Positions 43,619 to 55,021 are shown, numbered from the stretch's first letter. The stretch: DNA of 56,871 nt from Candidatus Flavonifractor merdavium (GCA_019119335.1 DWXF01000007.1:1-56871); one strand, 5' to 3'. Numbers and translations: made by a program. Notes: a model not told the origin generated them from the sequence alone.

Positions 43619-44774
43619 ATTTCTTCTTCTTCTTTTTGTCAAAGAAAGATTTTACGCTGTCCACCGGGCCCGGTTGAATCTCGCCCATGGCTTCGCCATA
43701 GGCACGCAGCGCCTCCTTCTGCTCGTGGGTCAGGCTGGTGGGAACCTGTACGTTTACCGTCACGTACTGGTCGCCCCGGCCCCGGCCGTTGACGCTGGGA
43801 ATACCCTTGCCCCGCAGCCGGAAAGTGGTGCCGGGCTGGGTGCCGGCGGGCAGGTTCCACTTCACCTTGCCGTCGATGGTGGGGATCTCCAGCTCCGCCC
43901 CCAGGGTGGCCTGGAGGAAGGTGACGGGGTGGTCCAGATACACCGATGTACCCTCCCGCTTGAAGAAGGCGTGGGGCCGGACGGTGACGCTGATGAGCAG
44001 GTCGCCGGCGGGTCCGCCGTTGCGGCCCGCGCCGCCCTGGCCCCGGAGGGACACCGCCTGGCCGTTGTCGATGCCGGCGGGGATGTTGACGGTGATCTTC
44101 CGCTGCTTCCGGGTGGTGCCGGTACCGCCGCAGGATTTACAGGGCTGGTGGATGATCTTCCCCTTGCCGTTGCACTTGGGGCAGGTGGTGGTGGTGGCGA
44201 AGGTAAAGGCCCCGCCGCCCCGCTGGATACGGATGGTGCCGCTGCCGTGGCAGTCGGGGCACACCTCGGCGGTGGTACCGGGGGCGCAGCCGGTGCCGTG
44301 GCAGTCCTCACAGGTCTCGGTGCGGTTGAGGACGATCTCCTTCTCACAGCCGAAGGCGGCCTCCTCAAAGGTAATGGTGACCGCGGCCCGGAGGGTCTCC
44401 CCCTTCATGGGGCCGGTACGCTGGCGGCTGGAGCCGCCGCCAAACCCGCCGCCGAAGAAGGAGCCGAAAATGTCGCCCAGGTCGATGTCGCCCATGTCAA
44501 AGCCGAATCCGCCGCCGTTGAATCCGCCGGCGCCGAAGTTGGGGTCCACCCCCGCGTGGCCGAACTGGTCGTACTTGGCCCGTTTCTCCTTGTCGGACAG
44601 CACCTCGTAGGCCTCGTTGACCTCCTTGAACTTGGCCTCGGCGGTCTTGTCGCCGGGGTTCAGGTCCGGGTGGTACTGCTTGGCCAGCTTGCGATAGGCC
44701 TTTTTCAGCTCGTCGTCAGAGGCCCCCTTGGATACCCCCAGGACCTCATAGTAATCTCGTTTCTGTTCAGGCAT
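43617..44774 (-). CDS. dnaJ: chaperone DnaJ
   Basis: The 385-residue protein has a J-domain with HPD in QYHPDLNPG, a Gly/Phe-rich linker (about 75-115), and four zinc-binding CxxCxGxG repeats between residues 150 and 220 ([33 protein letters not shown]). A C-terminal substrate-binding domain follows. It ends in a run of Lys. It delivers unfolded proteins to DnaK, whose gene lies 67 bases upstream on the same strand. It is class I DnaJ with normal length. Confidence 0.98.
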   Translation of the reverse strand: MPEQKRDYYEVLGVSKGASDDELKKAYRKLAKQYHPDLNPGDKTAEAKFKEVNEAYEVLSDKEKRAKYDQFGHAGVDPNFGAGGFNGGGFGFDMGDIDLGDIFGSFFGGGFGGGSSRQRTGPMKGETLRAAVTITFEEAAFGCEKEIVLNRTETCEDCHGTGCAPGTTAEVCPDCHGSGTIRIQRGGGAFTFATTTTCPKCNGKGKIIHQPCKSCGGTGTTRKQRKITVNIPAGIDNGQAVSLRGQGGAGRNGGPAGDLLISVTVRPHAFFKREGTSVYLDHPVTFLQATLGAELEIPTIDGKVKWNLPAGTQPGTTFRLRGKGIPSVNGRGRGDQYVTVNVQVPTSLTHEQKEALRAYGEAMGEIQPGPVDSVKSFFDKKKKKK

Positions 44775-44841
44775 TGGTGTTCACCTCTTTACACACGGAA
44801 AGCAGCGGGGGCTTGCCCCCGCCGCTGCGATCCGTCATCCA

Positions 44842-46698
<1,857 letters not shown>

Positions 46699-46743
46699 AA
46701 TCTATTCCTCCAATAAAAAGAATTGGTTTTTCACAATATGAAA

Positions 46744-47298
46744 TCAGTTGGCGACTTTGACCATGGAGAACCGGATGACCTTGTCTCCGTTGCGGAAGCC
46801 CGCCTGGAACACTTCCACGATGGTGTTCTCCCCGGCGTTCTCGTCCTCCACGTGCATCACGGCGTTGTGGAGGTTGGGGTCGAAGGTCTCGCCCAGGGCG
46901 GGAATCTCCTCGATGCCCAGCTTGGTCAGGACCTCCTTCAGCCCGGTCATGGTCATTTCCACGCCCTTTTTATAGGCCTCATCGGCGGTCTCCTGCTTCA
47001 GGGCCCGCTCCAGGTTGTCATACACCGGCAGGAAAGCGGCGGCGGTCTCCGCCTTGGAATCGGCCCAGGCGGACTCCTTCTCCTTCTGGCTGCGGCGGCG
47101 GTAGTTGTCGTACTCCGCAGCCAGCCGGAGGAATTTGTCCTCCTGCTCGCTGATGGTCTTTTTCATGGCCTCCAGCTCCTCCACCAGGGGATCGGGCGTC
47201 TCCTCCGCAGCGGCGGCCTCGGGGGCCTGCTCCTCAGGCTGCTGAGAGGCGGTCTGCTCCAGCTCCTCCGCCGGGTTCTGTTCTTTCTTGCTGCTCAT
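46744..47298 (-). CDS. grpE: nucleotide exchange factor GrpE
   Basis: The protein has an acidic, low-complexity start (about 1-45), a long coiled coil (about 45-90) and the GrpE core with AEYDNYRRRSQKEKE and ALGETFDPNLHNAVMHVEDE. It releases ADP from DnaK. I choose the ATG at 47298 (184 residues); a GTG at 47307 is also possible and lies closer to the AGGAGA site. It follows hrcA by 16 bases. Confidence 0.97.
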   Translation of the reverse strand: MSSKKEQNPAEELEQTASQQPEEQAPEAAAAEETPDPLVEELEAMKKTISEQEDKFLRLAAEYDNYRRRSQKEKESAWADSKAETAAAFLPVYDNLERALKQETADEAYKKGVEMTMTGLKEVLTKLGIEEIPALGETFDPNLHNAVMHVEDENAGENTIVEVFQAGFRNGDKVIRFSMVKVAN

Positions 47299-47314
47299 TG
47301 AGTACACTCATCTC

Positions 47315-48367
47315 CTATTTATGATCGTCCCTGCCCTCCGGCAGCTCGCCCTGGCCGAACAGACGGCTCAGGCCCTCGGCCAGATAGGACAGACGGGCGG
47401 TTATCTTGGCGTAATCCATACGGGTGGGTCCCACCACCCCGATGACGCCCCGCATCCCCTCGCCGATGTCGTAGCTGGCCACCACTACGCTGGTGTCCTT
47501 CAGGGCGTCGGCCACATTTTCCGGGCCAATGAGGATCTTCATGGGGTCGTCCTTGGGCACGGGGAACCGGGCGGGGTCGGCGTCCTCCGACAGGTAGCTC
47601 AGCAGAGGCTGGGCCCGCTCCAGGCTCCGGTACTCCGGCAGCTCCAGCAGATGGGCCAGACCGGAGGTGTGGACGGTGCGCTGCTCCAGGCTCTCCAGCA
47701 CCTCAATGGCAAAGGACACCACCAGGGAAATCAGCCCGTAGGCCTCTCCGGCGGCGTGCTGGGCCACCCGCATCAGCTCGGGGGTGATCTCTTCCAGCGT
47801 CAGGCCGGTAAAGGTGGTGTTCAACAGGGTGTTGAGCATCTGCAGCTGGGCCTCCGTCAGATCGGAGGGCAGGCGGATGAGCCGGTTGCGCACAATGTTG
47901 CTGTCGGTCATCACCACGATGATAAAGGCGTTGCGCTCCACCATCAGCAGGTCGAACCGGCGGATGGTCACCCGGCTCATGCCGGAGGACAGGGCGAAGG
48001 CGGGGTAATTGGTGAGTTGGGACACCACCCGGCCCGCCTGATCCAGCACCCGGTCCAGCTCCTGCATCTTCATGCGCAGGGCCTGGTTGATCCGCTGGGT
48101 CTCCTGCAGAGAGAGCTTGTGCTCCTCCATCAGCTCGTTGACATACAGCCGGTAGCCCTTGGGAGAGGGAATCCGTCCGGCGGAGGTGTGGGGCTTCTCC
48201 AGCAGGCCCATGGTCTCCAGATCCGCCATCTCGTTGCGGATGGTGGCGGAGGAGACCTCCATGCCGATGGCCTGGGCGATGGCCTTGGAGCCCACCGGCT
48301 CCGCCGAGAGAATGTAGCTTTCAATGATGGCCCGGAGAATCCGTTTTTTTCGCTCTGTTAAATCCAT
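47315..48367 (-). CDS. hrcA: heat-inducible transcription repressor HrcA
   Basis: The 350-residue protein has an N-terminal winged helix (LTERKKRILRAIIESYI, SSATIRNEMADLE) and the HrcA effector domain, with ENVADALKDTSVVVASYDIG and GPTRMDYAKI near its end. HrcA binds CIRCE and represses the dnaK operon until heat or unfolded proteins occupy the chaperones. The ATG at 48367 has AAAGGG 7 bases upstream and is preferred to a GTG at 48376. A perfect CIRCE lies 22 bases upstream, so it represses itself. Confidence 0.97.
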   Translation of the reverse strand: MDLTERKKRILRAIIESYILSAEPVGSKAIAQAIGMEVSSATIRNEMADLETMGLLEKPHTSAGRIPSPKGYRLYVNELMEEHKLSLQETQRINQALRMKMQELDRVLDQAGRVVSQLTNYPAFALSSGMSRVTIRRFDLLMVERNAFIIVVMTDSNIVRNRLIRLPSDLTEAQLQMLNTLLNTTFTGLTLEEITPELMRVAQHAAGEAYGLISLVVSFAIEVLESLEQRTVHTSGLAHLLELPEYRSLERAQPLLSYLSEDADPARFPVPKDDPMKILIGPENVADALKDTSVVVASYDIGEGMRGVIGVVGPTRMDYAKITARLSYLAEGLSRLFGQGELPEGRDDHK

Positions 48368-48388
48368 TCCGGCCACCCTTTCACGTTT

Positions 48389-48415
48389 TTAGCACTCACA
48401 CTCCCTGAGTGCTAA
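48389..48415 (-). promoter_or_regulatory. CIRCE operator
   Basis: TTAGCACTC, nine bases, then GAGTGCTAA matches the CIRCE consensus without mismatch. It lies between the promoter and the hrcA start, where HrcA binding would block transcription. This was the only CIRCE noticed in the window. Confidence 0.97.
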
Positions 48416-48419
48416 CCAT

Positions 48420-48448
48420 AATGTAGCACCGTCCGCCGGAAAAGTCAA
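48420..48448 (-). promoter_or_regulatory. promoter of the hrcA-grpE-dnaK-dnaJ operon
   Basis: On the minus strand TTGACT (48443-48448) and TACATT (48420-48425) stand 17 bases apart, directly before CIRCE. This is the usual vegetative promoter plus operator arrangement. Confidence 0.85.
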
Positions 48449-48522
48449 GGGGTCCGGTTGTAAATTAAATGTGAACGCAAAAAAGATAGCAGAGAAACGG
48501 CCCGATTGCGAATGACCCACGG

Positions 48523-48551
48523 TTGACGGGGAAACCCTTCAATGGTATGAT
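48523..48551 (+). promoter_or_regulatory. promoter of the GNAT gene
   Basis: TTGACG and TATGAT stand 17 bases apart, 21 bases before the acetyltransferase start. Confidence 0.8.
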
Positions 48552-48572
48552 GAACACAAAGAGGGGGTATGC

Positions 48573-49040
48573 GTGTTGGAGGGCTTACCGGTGGAGATCA
48601 TCGACTATGAGGACCGCTACAAGCAGGCACTGGAGGACATCTCCCTGCCCTGGCTGCTGGAATACGACCTGCTGGAGCCGGTGGACCTGGAAATGCTGGC
48701 CGACCCCCACCGGTTTGTGGCCGGAGGCGGGCGGGTGCTGCTGGCCCGGCTGAAGGACGAGATCGTGGGCATGGTGATGCTGGAGCTCCAGGGGAACGGC
48801 GTCTGCGAGGCCCTGAAGTTCGGCGTGAAGGAGGAGTACCGGGAGCGGGGCGTGGGTACCGCGCTGATGGAGGCCGTCCTCCAGGCCGCCCGAGAGGCGG
48901 GTCAGACCACCATGGTGGTTACCTCCAACCACAAGCTGAAAGCCGCCCTGCGGCTGTATGAGCGGTTTGGTTTTGAATACGTAACGTATTCCGATAAATG
49001 GTTTCAACTCTCCGATATCAGGATGGAGCGAGCTTTGTAA
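48573..49040 (+). CDS. GNAT-family N-acetyltransferase
   Basis: The 155-residue protein has the GNAT fold. The acetyl-CoA pyrophosphate loop is RERGVGTALMEAVL near residue 93, followed by RLYERFGFEYV near 132. The substrate cannot be told from sequence. It starts with GTG, 5 bases after GAGGGGG. It is transcribed alone, with its own promoter and a terminator shared with the converging MATE gene. Confidence 0.88.
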   Translation: MLEGLPVEIIDYEDRYKQALEDISLPWLLEYDLLEPVDLEMLADPHRFVAGGGRVLLARLKDEIVGMVMLELQGNGVCEALKFGVKEEYRERGVGTALMEAVLQAAREAGQTTMVVTSNHKLKAALRLYERFGFEYVTYSDKWFQLSDIRMERAL

Positions 49041-49045
49041 AAAAC

Positions 49046-49080
49046 AAGAGGACGCGCCCGGCGCGTCCTCTTACTTTTTT
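49046..49080. terminator. bidirectional terminator
   Basis: An 11-bp stem (AAGAGGACGCG with its complement, 5-base loop) is followed by ACTTTTTT on the plus strand and by TGTTTTTT on the minus strand. It lies between the converging GNAT and MATE genes. Confidence 0.88.
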
Positions 49081-49097
49081 CGTCCGCTCAGGCGGTC

Positions 49098-50504
49098 TCA
49101 CTGGGAGGCCTGCCGCTCTTTGACGTGGGAAAACTGGGTGACGTCGTTGATCCACGCCCGGGAGCGGAACCGGGGCACTCCCAGGAAAAATTTGGTGGTA
49201 CTCTCCATCATAATTCCCACGTACACCCAGAAGATCCCCCATTTCAGCCCCAGGCCGAAGATCGCCGCCAGCGGGAGGGCCACCAGCCACAGGGGGAGCA
49301 GGTCGATGACGGTGGCGGCACGCACGTCTCCCCCGCCCCGGAGCACTCCCACGGTGTTCACCGTGTTGAAGGCCCGCAGGGGGAGAAACACGCCGGTAAA
49401 GGTGAGCATCATGGTGGTGATCCCCCCGGAAACCGACGACAGGTGGAAGAAGGGATAGACCAGGCCGGGGAAAATCCACCAGGCCCCCCCAATCAGCACC
49501 AGACCGATGACCAGGCCGCAGCCCATGGCCATGGTGTTCAGGGCCGCCCCCATCTCATACACCCGCTCCCGCCGGCCGGCGCCGATCTCCCGGCCGATGA
49601 TGATGGCAGTGGTACCGGAAATGGCAAAAATGGCCACGGTACACAGGTCCTCCATATTGCCCGCCAGGGCCCGGGCGGCCAAGATCTCGGTGGACCCCTC
49701 CATGTGGCCCATGACCACCTTATAGAGGGAATTGCCCAGGCCCCACAGAGTCTCGTTGAGGACCACAGGGCCGGAGTAGCGGACAAACTTCTGGAGCAGC
49801 GCGCTCCCCGGCCGGAGCAGCAGGGCAGGCTTCAGCCGGAACCGGGTATTGATTAGGGCGTAGGTCACCATGATGACAAACTCCACCGCCCGGGAGAGCA
49901 GCGTGGCCAGAGCCGCGCCCTCCACCCCCAGGGCGGGCGCGCCCAGGTTACCGAAGATAAACACCCAGTTCAAAAAGGTGTTGGTCAGCATGGAAATGGC
50001 GAAGATCACCATGCCCAGCTTGGGGTTCTCCATGGACCGGTGGGCCCCCACGTAGACGCCGGTGATGCTGTTCAGGATGTAGGAAAAGCCCACGATCCGG
50101 GCGTAGCTGGCCGCCAGGGGCACCAGCTCCTGGTTGTCGGTGAGCATACCCATCAAAGGCACCGGCAGGAAAAACATCACCCCGGCAAAAGCCAGGGAGA
50201 TGGCACCCGCCACATAGCACCCCAGACCCACCACCCGGTTGATGGAGTCGGTGTCCCCCTTGCCCCAGAACTGGCTGATGAGCACCGACGAGCCGCTCTG
50301 CAGTCCGAAGATCACCAGCTGGATGACAAACACCGGTGTGTTGGCCACCAGCACCGCCGCCAGCGGGGCCTCCCCCAGGGCGCCCACCATAAAGGTGTCC
50401 ATCAGCCCCAGCAGGGTGGTACACAGATTTTGCAGCAGGATGGGCAGCGCCAGCAGCGCCGCGTCCCGGTAAAAGGCTCTACCCCGGTTCAGGTAGGAGA
50501 ACAA
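49098..50504 (-). CDS. MATE-family multidrug/metabolite exporter
   Basis: The 468-residue protein has twelve predicted membrane helices in two similar halves. The first half carries LLGLMDTFMVGALGEAPLAA, typical of MATE (NorM/DinF-like) proteins that export cations or drugs with Na+ or H+. The apparent start is TTG at 50504, next to AGGTGAGG and 4 bases after the cysteine desulfurase stop. No ATG lies before the first helix. The two genes probably form one transcript. The substrate is unknown. Confidence 0.92.
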   Translation of the reverse strand: MFSYLNRGRAFYRDAALLALPILLQNLCTTLLGLMDTFMVGALGEAPLAAVLVANTPVFVIQLVIFGLQSGSSVLISQFWGKGDTDSINRVVGLGCYVAGAISLAFAGVMFFLPVPLMGMLTDNQELVPLAASYARIVGFSYILNSITGVYVGAHRSMENPKLGMVIFAISMLTNTFLNWVFIFGNLGAPALGVEGAALATLLSRAVEFVIMVTYALINTRFRLKPALLLRPGSALLQKFVRYSGPVVLNETLWGLGNSLYKVVMGHMEGSTEILAARALAGNMEDLCTVAIFAISGTTAIIIGREIGAGRRERVYEMGAALNTMAMGCGLVIGLVLIGGAWWIFPGLVYPFFHLSSVSGGITTMMLTFTGVFLPLRAFNTVNTVGVLRGGGDVRAATVIDLLPLWLVALPLAAIFGLGLKWGIFWVYVGIMMESTTKFFLGVPRFRSRAWINDVTQFSHVKERQASQ

Positions 50505-50508
50505 GACC

Positions 50509-51633
50509 TCACCTCATTGCAATCCGATTTTTGGTAATCTCCGTCAGGCACTCCGCCAGGGCGTCCCCGTCCTCCTCCCTGTTTTCCGGAGAGAAGGACA
50601 CCCGCAGCACCCCCATCAGGGTGCGCTTGGGCAGGCCCAGAGCGGCAAAGACATGGCTGGGCTTGCCCTTGTGGCAGGCCGACCCGGAGGAGACGCAGAT
50701 CCCCCGGTCGGACAGGTCCCGCACCAGCATCTCGCTGGGGTAGCCCGGCAGGGCGACGGCGCAGATATGGGGGGCGTCCCCGGGGCTGACCACCTCCAGC
50801 CCCGGCACCCGGCGCAGCCGATCCAGAGTGTAGGCCTTGGTGCGCTCCAGCTTCTCCCGGTCCTCCGCCCGCCAGGCGGCACAGGCGGCGGCCAGGGCGG
50901 CGATCTGGGCGGTGGGCTCGGTGCCCGAGCGCAGGCCCCGCTCCTGCCCGCCCCCCAGCAGCAGGGGCTTGAGCTCCAGCCCCTTGCGGATATACTGGGC
51001 GCCGATGCCCTTGGGGGCCCGCACCTTGTGGCCGCTGATGGTGAGCAGATCCACCCCCAGCTCCCCGGGAGTAAAGGGCACCTTCAGAAGGCCCTGGACC
51101 GCGTCGCAGTGGAGCAGAGCGGGGGCGCCGCTGTCCCGGATGGCCTGGGCGGCCTGGGCCACCGGCAGGATGGTGCCCAGCTCGTTGTTCACCAGCATCA
51201 TGGACACCAGCACCGTGTCCGGCCGGAGGGCGGCGGTCAAATCGTCCAGGCTGATGCGGCCCTTCCGGTCCGGCTTGAGATAGGTGACCTCATACCCCTG
51301 CCGCTCCAGGTCCTTTATAGGCTCCAGCACGGCGGCGTGCTCAATGGCGGTGGTGATGATGTGCTTTCCCTTCCGCTTTCCATATTCCACGGCGGCCCGG
51401 ATGGCCCAGTTGTCCCCCTCGGTACCGCAGGATAAAAAGGTCAGCTCCTCCGGCAGGCAGCCCAGGCTGTCCGCCACCGTCTCCCGGCAGGCCTTCATCC
51501 GGGCGGCGGCCTGCTGGCCCATGGCGTAGCCGGAGGAGGGGTTGCCAAAGCCCTCGGTCATGGCCTCACAGGCCGCCTGGGCCGCCTCCCGGCACACCCG
51601 GGTGGTGGCGGCGCTGTCCAGATAAATGGGCAT
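50509..51633 (-). CDS. cysteine desulfurase (NifS/IscS family)
   Basis: The 374-residue PLP enzyme has the Lys that binds PLP in SGHKVRAPKG near residue 200 and the catalytic Cys in SSGSACHKGKPSHV near 320. It also has the conserved start IYLDSAATT. It takes sulfur from Cys for Fe-S cluster or thio-modification. No iscU/nifU or mnmA gene is adjacent, so the acceptor is unknown. It is followed at once by the MATE gene. Confidence 0.93.
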   Translation of the reverse strand: MPIYLDSAATTRVCREAAQAACEAMTEGFGNPSSGYAMGQQAAARMKACRETVADSLGCLPEELTFLSCGTEGDNWAIRAAVEYGKRKGKHIITTAIEHAAVLEPIKDLERQGYEVTYLKPDRKGRISLDDLTAALRPDTVLVSMMLVNNELGTILPVAQAAQAIRDSGAPALLHCDAVQGLLKVPFTPGELGVDLLTISGHKVRAPKGIGAQYIRKGLELKPLLLGGGQERGLRSGTEPTAQIAALAAACAAWRAEDREKLERTKAYTLDRLRRVPGLEVVSPGDAPHICAVALPGYPSEMLVRDLSDRGICVSSGSACHKGKPSHVFAALGLPKRTLMGVLRVSFSPENREEDGDALAECLTEITKNRIAMR

Positions 51634-51748
51634 ACAGATTCACCTCAAAAGCTGTGTTTTTTCGCCCTCCCATTGTATCCTCCGGCCTGGGGAAAGTCAA
51701 GGCGGCCCCAGTCGGAGAAAACAGACCAACCAGTTTTTGCAAATGCCC

Positions 51749-51777
51749 TTGACAAGGTGGGGCTGGAATAATATACT
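51749..51777 (+). promoter_or_regulatory. promoter of the FprA gene
   Basis: TTGACA and TATACT stand 17 bases apart, a near-consensus promoter 48 bases before the flavodiiron start. It implies high basal expression. Confidence 0.88.
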
Positions 51778-51825
51778 GTGTCCTGCTAGGAAATAAAATG
51801 TGTGAAAAGAAAGGAAGGAATCGCC

Positions 51826-53202
51826 ATGAGCGCGATCAAACTGAAAGAAAATCTCTGGTCGGTGGGTGTGCTCAACCCCTCCCTGCGGGTATTTGACATC
51901 GTGATGGAGTCCAAATATGGCACTTCCTATAACGCCTACCTGCTCACCGGAGAAAAGAATGTGCTGATTGAAGCGGTACATACCGATTATTTTGAGGAGT
52001 ATCTGGACAACATCCGCCAGGTCATCCCGGTGGAGGACGTGGACTACCTCATTATGAACCACAACGAGCCCGACCACTCGGGCAGCGTGGCCAAGCTGCT
52101 GGCCGTATGCCCCAAGCTGCAGGTGCTGGCCACCAAGGCGGGCAAGAAGCACCTGGAGGACATCACCAACCTGAGCCTGCCCTGCCGGGTGGTGGGTGCC
52201 GGGGACACCCTGGACCTGGGCGACCGGGTGCTGGAGTTCATCCCCGCCCCCATGCTCCACTGGGCCGACTCCATGTTTACCTGGGATCCCAAGGACAAGA
52301 CCCTGTTCACCTGCGACTTTTTGGGCTGCCACTTCTGCGAGCCCACCATGCTGGACAAGCACATCCACGCCAAGAAGGCCTATGAGGGCGAGTTTGCCTA
52401 TTACTATAACGGCATTTTCGGGCCCTTCAAGCCCCACGTGCTCTCCGGTCTGGACAAGATGCCCGCTGAGGCCGATCTGGTGTGCCCCAGCCACGGTCCC
52501 TGCCTGACCGAGACCATCGGCAAGGCCAAGGAGCTCTACCGCGCCTGGAGCACCCCCGCCCCCAAGGCCCGCCGTACCGCCTTTGTGGTGTACGCCTCGG
52601 CCTACGGCTGCACCCGCACTCTGGCGGAGACCGCCGCCAAGACGCTGGAGGAGGAGGGCTACGACGTCACCCTGGCCGACGTTACCGTGGAATCCTACGA
52701 AACCTGCATCAAGCTGGCCCACGAGGCTGACGTGCTGCTGGTCGGCTCCCCCACCATCAATCGGGCCGCCCCCAAGGCGGTGTGGGACGTGCTCACCTCC
52801 ATTGACCCCATCAATCTGAAGGGCAAGGCTGCCGGCGCCTTTGGCGCCTATGGCTGGAGCGGCGAGGCCGCCCCCATGCTCCACACCTTCCTGAAGGGCC
52901 TGCGCTACGCCGCCCCCGAGGCACCCTTCCGGATGCTGTTCACCCCCGCCCAGACCGACCTGGCCGCCATGGCCGACTACGCCCGCAGCGTGGCCGCCCT
53001 GTGCACCGTGCCGGTGGACGCCCCCCAGGAGAAGCCCGCCGGCGGCAAGTTTGTCTGCGCCCTGTGCGGCTACATCTATGACCCCGCCGAAGGGGATCCC
53101 GCCCACGGCGTGGCTCCCGGCACCCCCTTCGACGCTATCCCCTCCTCCTGGTCCTGCCCCCTGTGCGGCGTGGACAAGGAAATGTTCAAGCCCGTGGAAT
53201 AA
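51826..53202 (+). CDS. FprA-type flavodiiron protein with fused rubredoxin
   Basis: Residues 1-250 are a metallo-beta-lactamase-like diiron domain with ligands in HNEPDH near residue 80. Residues 255-395 form a flavodoxin domain ([17 protein letters not shown]). The last 50 residues are a rubredoxin with [13 protein letters not shown] and CPLCG, which bind one iron. Such proteins reduce O2 to water or NO to N2O, protecting anaerobes. The fused rubredoxin serves as the electron inlet; most clostridial FprA proteins use a separate one. The start at 51826 lies 6 bases after AAGGAAGGA; a GTG at 51802 is less likely. Confidence 0.96.
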   Translation: MSAIKLKENLWSVGVLNPSLRVFDIVMESKYGTSYNAYLLTGEKNVLIEAVHTDYFEEYLDNIRQVIPVEDVDYLIMNHNEPDHSGSVAKLLAVCPKLQVLATKAGKKHLEDITNLSLPCRVVGAGDTLDLGDRVLEFIPAPMLHWADSMFTWDPKDKTLFTCDFLGCHFCEPTMLDKHIHAKKAYEGEFAYYYNGIFGPFKPHVLSGLDKMPAEADLVCPSHGPCLTETIGKAKELYRAWSTPAPKARRTAFVVYASAYGCTRTLAETAAKTLEEEGYDVTLADVTVESYETCIKLAHEADVLLVGSPTINRAAPKAVWDVLTSIDPINLKGKAAGAFGAYGWSGEAAPMLHTFLKGLRYAAPEAPFRMLFTPAQTDLAAMADYARSVAALCTVPVDAPQEKPAGGKFVCALCGYIYDPAEGDPAHGVAPGTPFDAIPSSWSCPLCGVDKEMFKPVE

Positions 53203-53205
53203 GAG

Positions 53206-53244
53206 AAAAAGAGCCGGCAGGGTGTACCCTGCCGGCTCTTTTTT
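53206..53244 (+). terminator. terminator of the FprA gene
   Basis: A 14-bp stem extended by A-T pairs (about 53206-53222 with 53227-53243, loop TGTA) ends in six T, 4 bases after the stop. The converging hpf gene may also use it. Confidence 0.92.
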
Positions 53245-53253
53245 GTCTTACTA

Positions 53254-53799
53254 TCAGATCTCGTCCTCAATCAGGCCGTAGTCTCCGTCGTTGCGCTTAT
53301 ACACCACGCAGAACCGGCCGTCATGGTCCACATCCTTGAACGCGAAGAAGGTGTGGCCCACCAGCTCCATCTGGAGCACCGCCTCGTCCACCGTCATGGG
53401 CTTGATAGGGAACTTCTTGGTCCGGACGATGCGGTATTCCTCCTCATCGCTCTCGGGAACGAAGGAGGACAGCTCCTCCACATCCACCGTCCGGGAGAAG
53501 GCGTCCTGGCGCAGGCGTTTCTCCAGCCGGCTCTTGTTCTTGCGCAGGCGGCGCTCTACGGAGGATACGGCCGCATCAATGGTGGCGAACATGTCGGAGG
53601 TACTCTCCGCCACCCGGATGATGGTGCCGCCGGAGCGGATGGTCAGCTCCACATTGTTGCGGCCCTTTTCCACGCTGAAGACGATGGCGGCCTCCGCGTC
53701 CGCCTTAAAATAACGATCTAACTTGCCCACCTTTTTCTCCGCGTAGGCGTGGACCTTGTTAGGCAGATTGATCTTTTTGTCGGTAAACACGAACTTCAT
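53254..53799 (-). CDS. hpf: long-form ribosome hibernation promoting factor HPF
   Basis: The 181-residue protein has the S30AE domain (about 1-100, MKFVFTDKKINLPNKVHAYA) and the C-terminal dimerisation domain (about 125-181, PMTVDEAVLQMELVGHTFF). It is thus the long form that pairs 70S ribosomes into inactive 100S dimers in stationary phase. Length is typical for Firmicutes. It is transcribed alone behind a TATAAT-type promoter. Confidence 0.96.
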   Translation of the reverse strand: MKFVFTDKKINLPNKVHAYAEKKVGKLDRYFKADAEAAIVFSVEKGRNNVELTIRSGGTIIRVAESTSDMFATIDAAVSSVERRLRKNKSRLEKRLRQDAFSRTVDVEELSSFVPESDEEEYRIVRTKKFPIKPMTVDEAVLQMELVGHTFFAFKDVDHDGRFCVVYKRNDGDYGLIEDEI

Positions 53800-53868
53800 A
53801 GTTTTCAGCTCCTTCCGCCCTCTGGGGAGGGCCTTGCTGGACCCGGATCTGGCCGGTTCCCTGCTTTG

Positions 53869-53897
53869 ATTATACCACGAAGTTCGCTAATTGCCAC
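53869..53897 (-). promoter_or_regulatory. promoter of hpf
   Basis: On the minus strand a perfect TATAAT (53869-53874) lies 17 bases from GTGGCA (53892-53897), a weak -35. It is 70 bases before the hpf start, in an A/T-rich gap. A stationary-phase or alternative control is possible. Confidence 0.55.
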
Positions 53898-53939
53898 AAC
53901 TAATTTGAAAATTTTCTGCGCAATTTTACCAATAGGCCT

Positions 53940-54326
53940 TCAGCCGCAGCTGTGGCCGTGTCCGCCGCAGTCGTGCCCTGCCCCGTGGTCGTGGTGGTGG
54001 GCGCACACGGTGTCCGGGTCGTAGCGCAGGCTGTCATGCAGCAGCGCCTCCACCTGGGCGTCGGCGTCCCCCGCCGCGCCGGGATACAGGCGGATCCCCG
54101 CCTGGGCCAGCGCATTCCGGGCACCGCCGCCGATGCCGCCGCAGATCAGGGCCTCCACGCCCCGCTCCTTCAGAAAGCCGGCCAGAGCTCCGTGGCCGCT
54201 GCCGTTGGTATCCACCACCTGAGAGGCGCGTACCTGTCCGTCCTCCACCTCATAGAGCTTAAATTGCTCCGTATGTCCGAAATGCTGAAACACCTGTCCG
54301 TTTTCATAAGTAACCGCAATTTTCAT
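53940..54326 (-). CDS. NifX/NifB-type iron-molybdenum cofactor-binding domain protein
   Basis: The 128-residue protein begins MKIAVTYENGQVFQHFGHTE and contains ALICGGIGGGARNAL, features of the dinitrogenase Fe-Mo cofactor-binding family. No nif gene is near, so it is one of the widespread small members of unknown role. The last 20 residues are rich in His and Cys (HHHDHGAGHDCGGHGHSCG), a likely metal-binding tail. I start at 54326, just after AGGAGGG; upstream frame is unlike. It follows the DUF134 gene by 13 bases, a pairing common in Clostridia. Confidence 0.88.
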   Translation of the reverse strand: MKIAVTYENGQVFQHFGHTEQFKLYEVEDGQVRASQVVDTNGSGHGALAGFLKERGVEALICGGIGGGARNALAQAGIRLYPGAAGDADAQVEALLHDSLRYDPDTVCAHHHDHGAGHDCGGHGHSCG

Positions 54327-54339
54327 CAAAAATCCCTCC

Positions 54340-54723
54340 TTAATCTGTTTCCCGTCCGGCACAGCCGCCGCAGCCGCACCGCCTGTGGGTACACTGACGC
54401 CGGGTGCAGTCCCGCCCGGCACAGCCTTCCGCCTGGGCGCATAGCATGTAGTCCCCGCCGGAAATTACCAGCTGCCGCCCCTCCACCAGGGCTGTGGCCA
54501 GTTTCCGCCTGGCCCGGTCATAGACCTGCTGCACCGTGGAGCGGGCCACCCCCATCTGTCCGGCGCACTCCTCCTGGGTGCAGCCCAGCAGGTCAATGAG
54601 ACGAACGGCCTCATACTCCTCCACCGCCATCTCCACCAGCTCGGCCGCACCCCCCTCCAGCGGACCAAAGGTATTCCACCGGGGCAGCGCGCAGATCCTC
54701 CGGCATTTTCTGGGCCGCGGCAT
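54340..54723 (-). CDS. DUF134 helix-turn-helix protein
   Basis: The 127-residue protein begins MPRPRKCRRICALPRWNTFG, the DUF134 signature. It has a sigma-70-like helix-turn-helix (about 35-85, CTQEECAGQMGVARSTVQQV) and a Cys-rich tail with eight Cys (CAQAEGCAGRDC, CTHRRCGCGGC). It probably regulates itself and the NifX-like gene in response to metal or redox state; this is inference. The start at 54723 is placed 6 bases after GGAGGG; an ATG at 54729 directly abuts that site. Confidence 0.88.
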   Translation of the reverse strand: MPRPRKCRRICALPRWNTFGPLEGGAAELVEMAVEEYEAVRLIDLLGCTQEECAGQMGVARSTVQQVYDRARRKLATALVEGRQLVISGGDYMLCAQAEGCAGRDCTRRQCTHRRCGCGGCAGRETD

Positions 54724-54960
54724 CGCCATCCCTCCGTTTCTGACTTATGCCATTTATTTTAGCACGTTTTCGGCATATGTCAATAATAAAGCATTTTTAC
54801 AAATTTTTTGTTTAACAAATTTCTTATACTGTATTTTTGACCACATTTTCTTCTGTTTTCAATTTTAACTAATCAGTTTAATCTTTAAGCCATCCCTTAT
54901 TTCATCATCTTGACATTTCTTCCCCGGTTTTACACCCTCAGATTTCGTTTAGTCTGCCCA

Positions 54961-54989
54961 TTGTATCTGCAAGGCATCTGTACTATACT
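54961..54989 (+). promoter_or_regulatory. promoter of the HPr-like gene
   Basis: TTGTAT (54961-54966) and TATACT (54984-54989) stand 17 bases apart, 32 bases before the start. The rest of the 298-base gap back to the DUF134 gene is unusually A/T-rich (54760-54920) and shows no gene or hairpin I can support. Confidence 0.75.
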
Positions 54990-55021
54990 CTCACACGATC
55001 AAACGCAAGGAGGCATGACTT

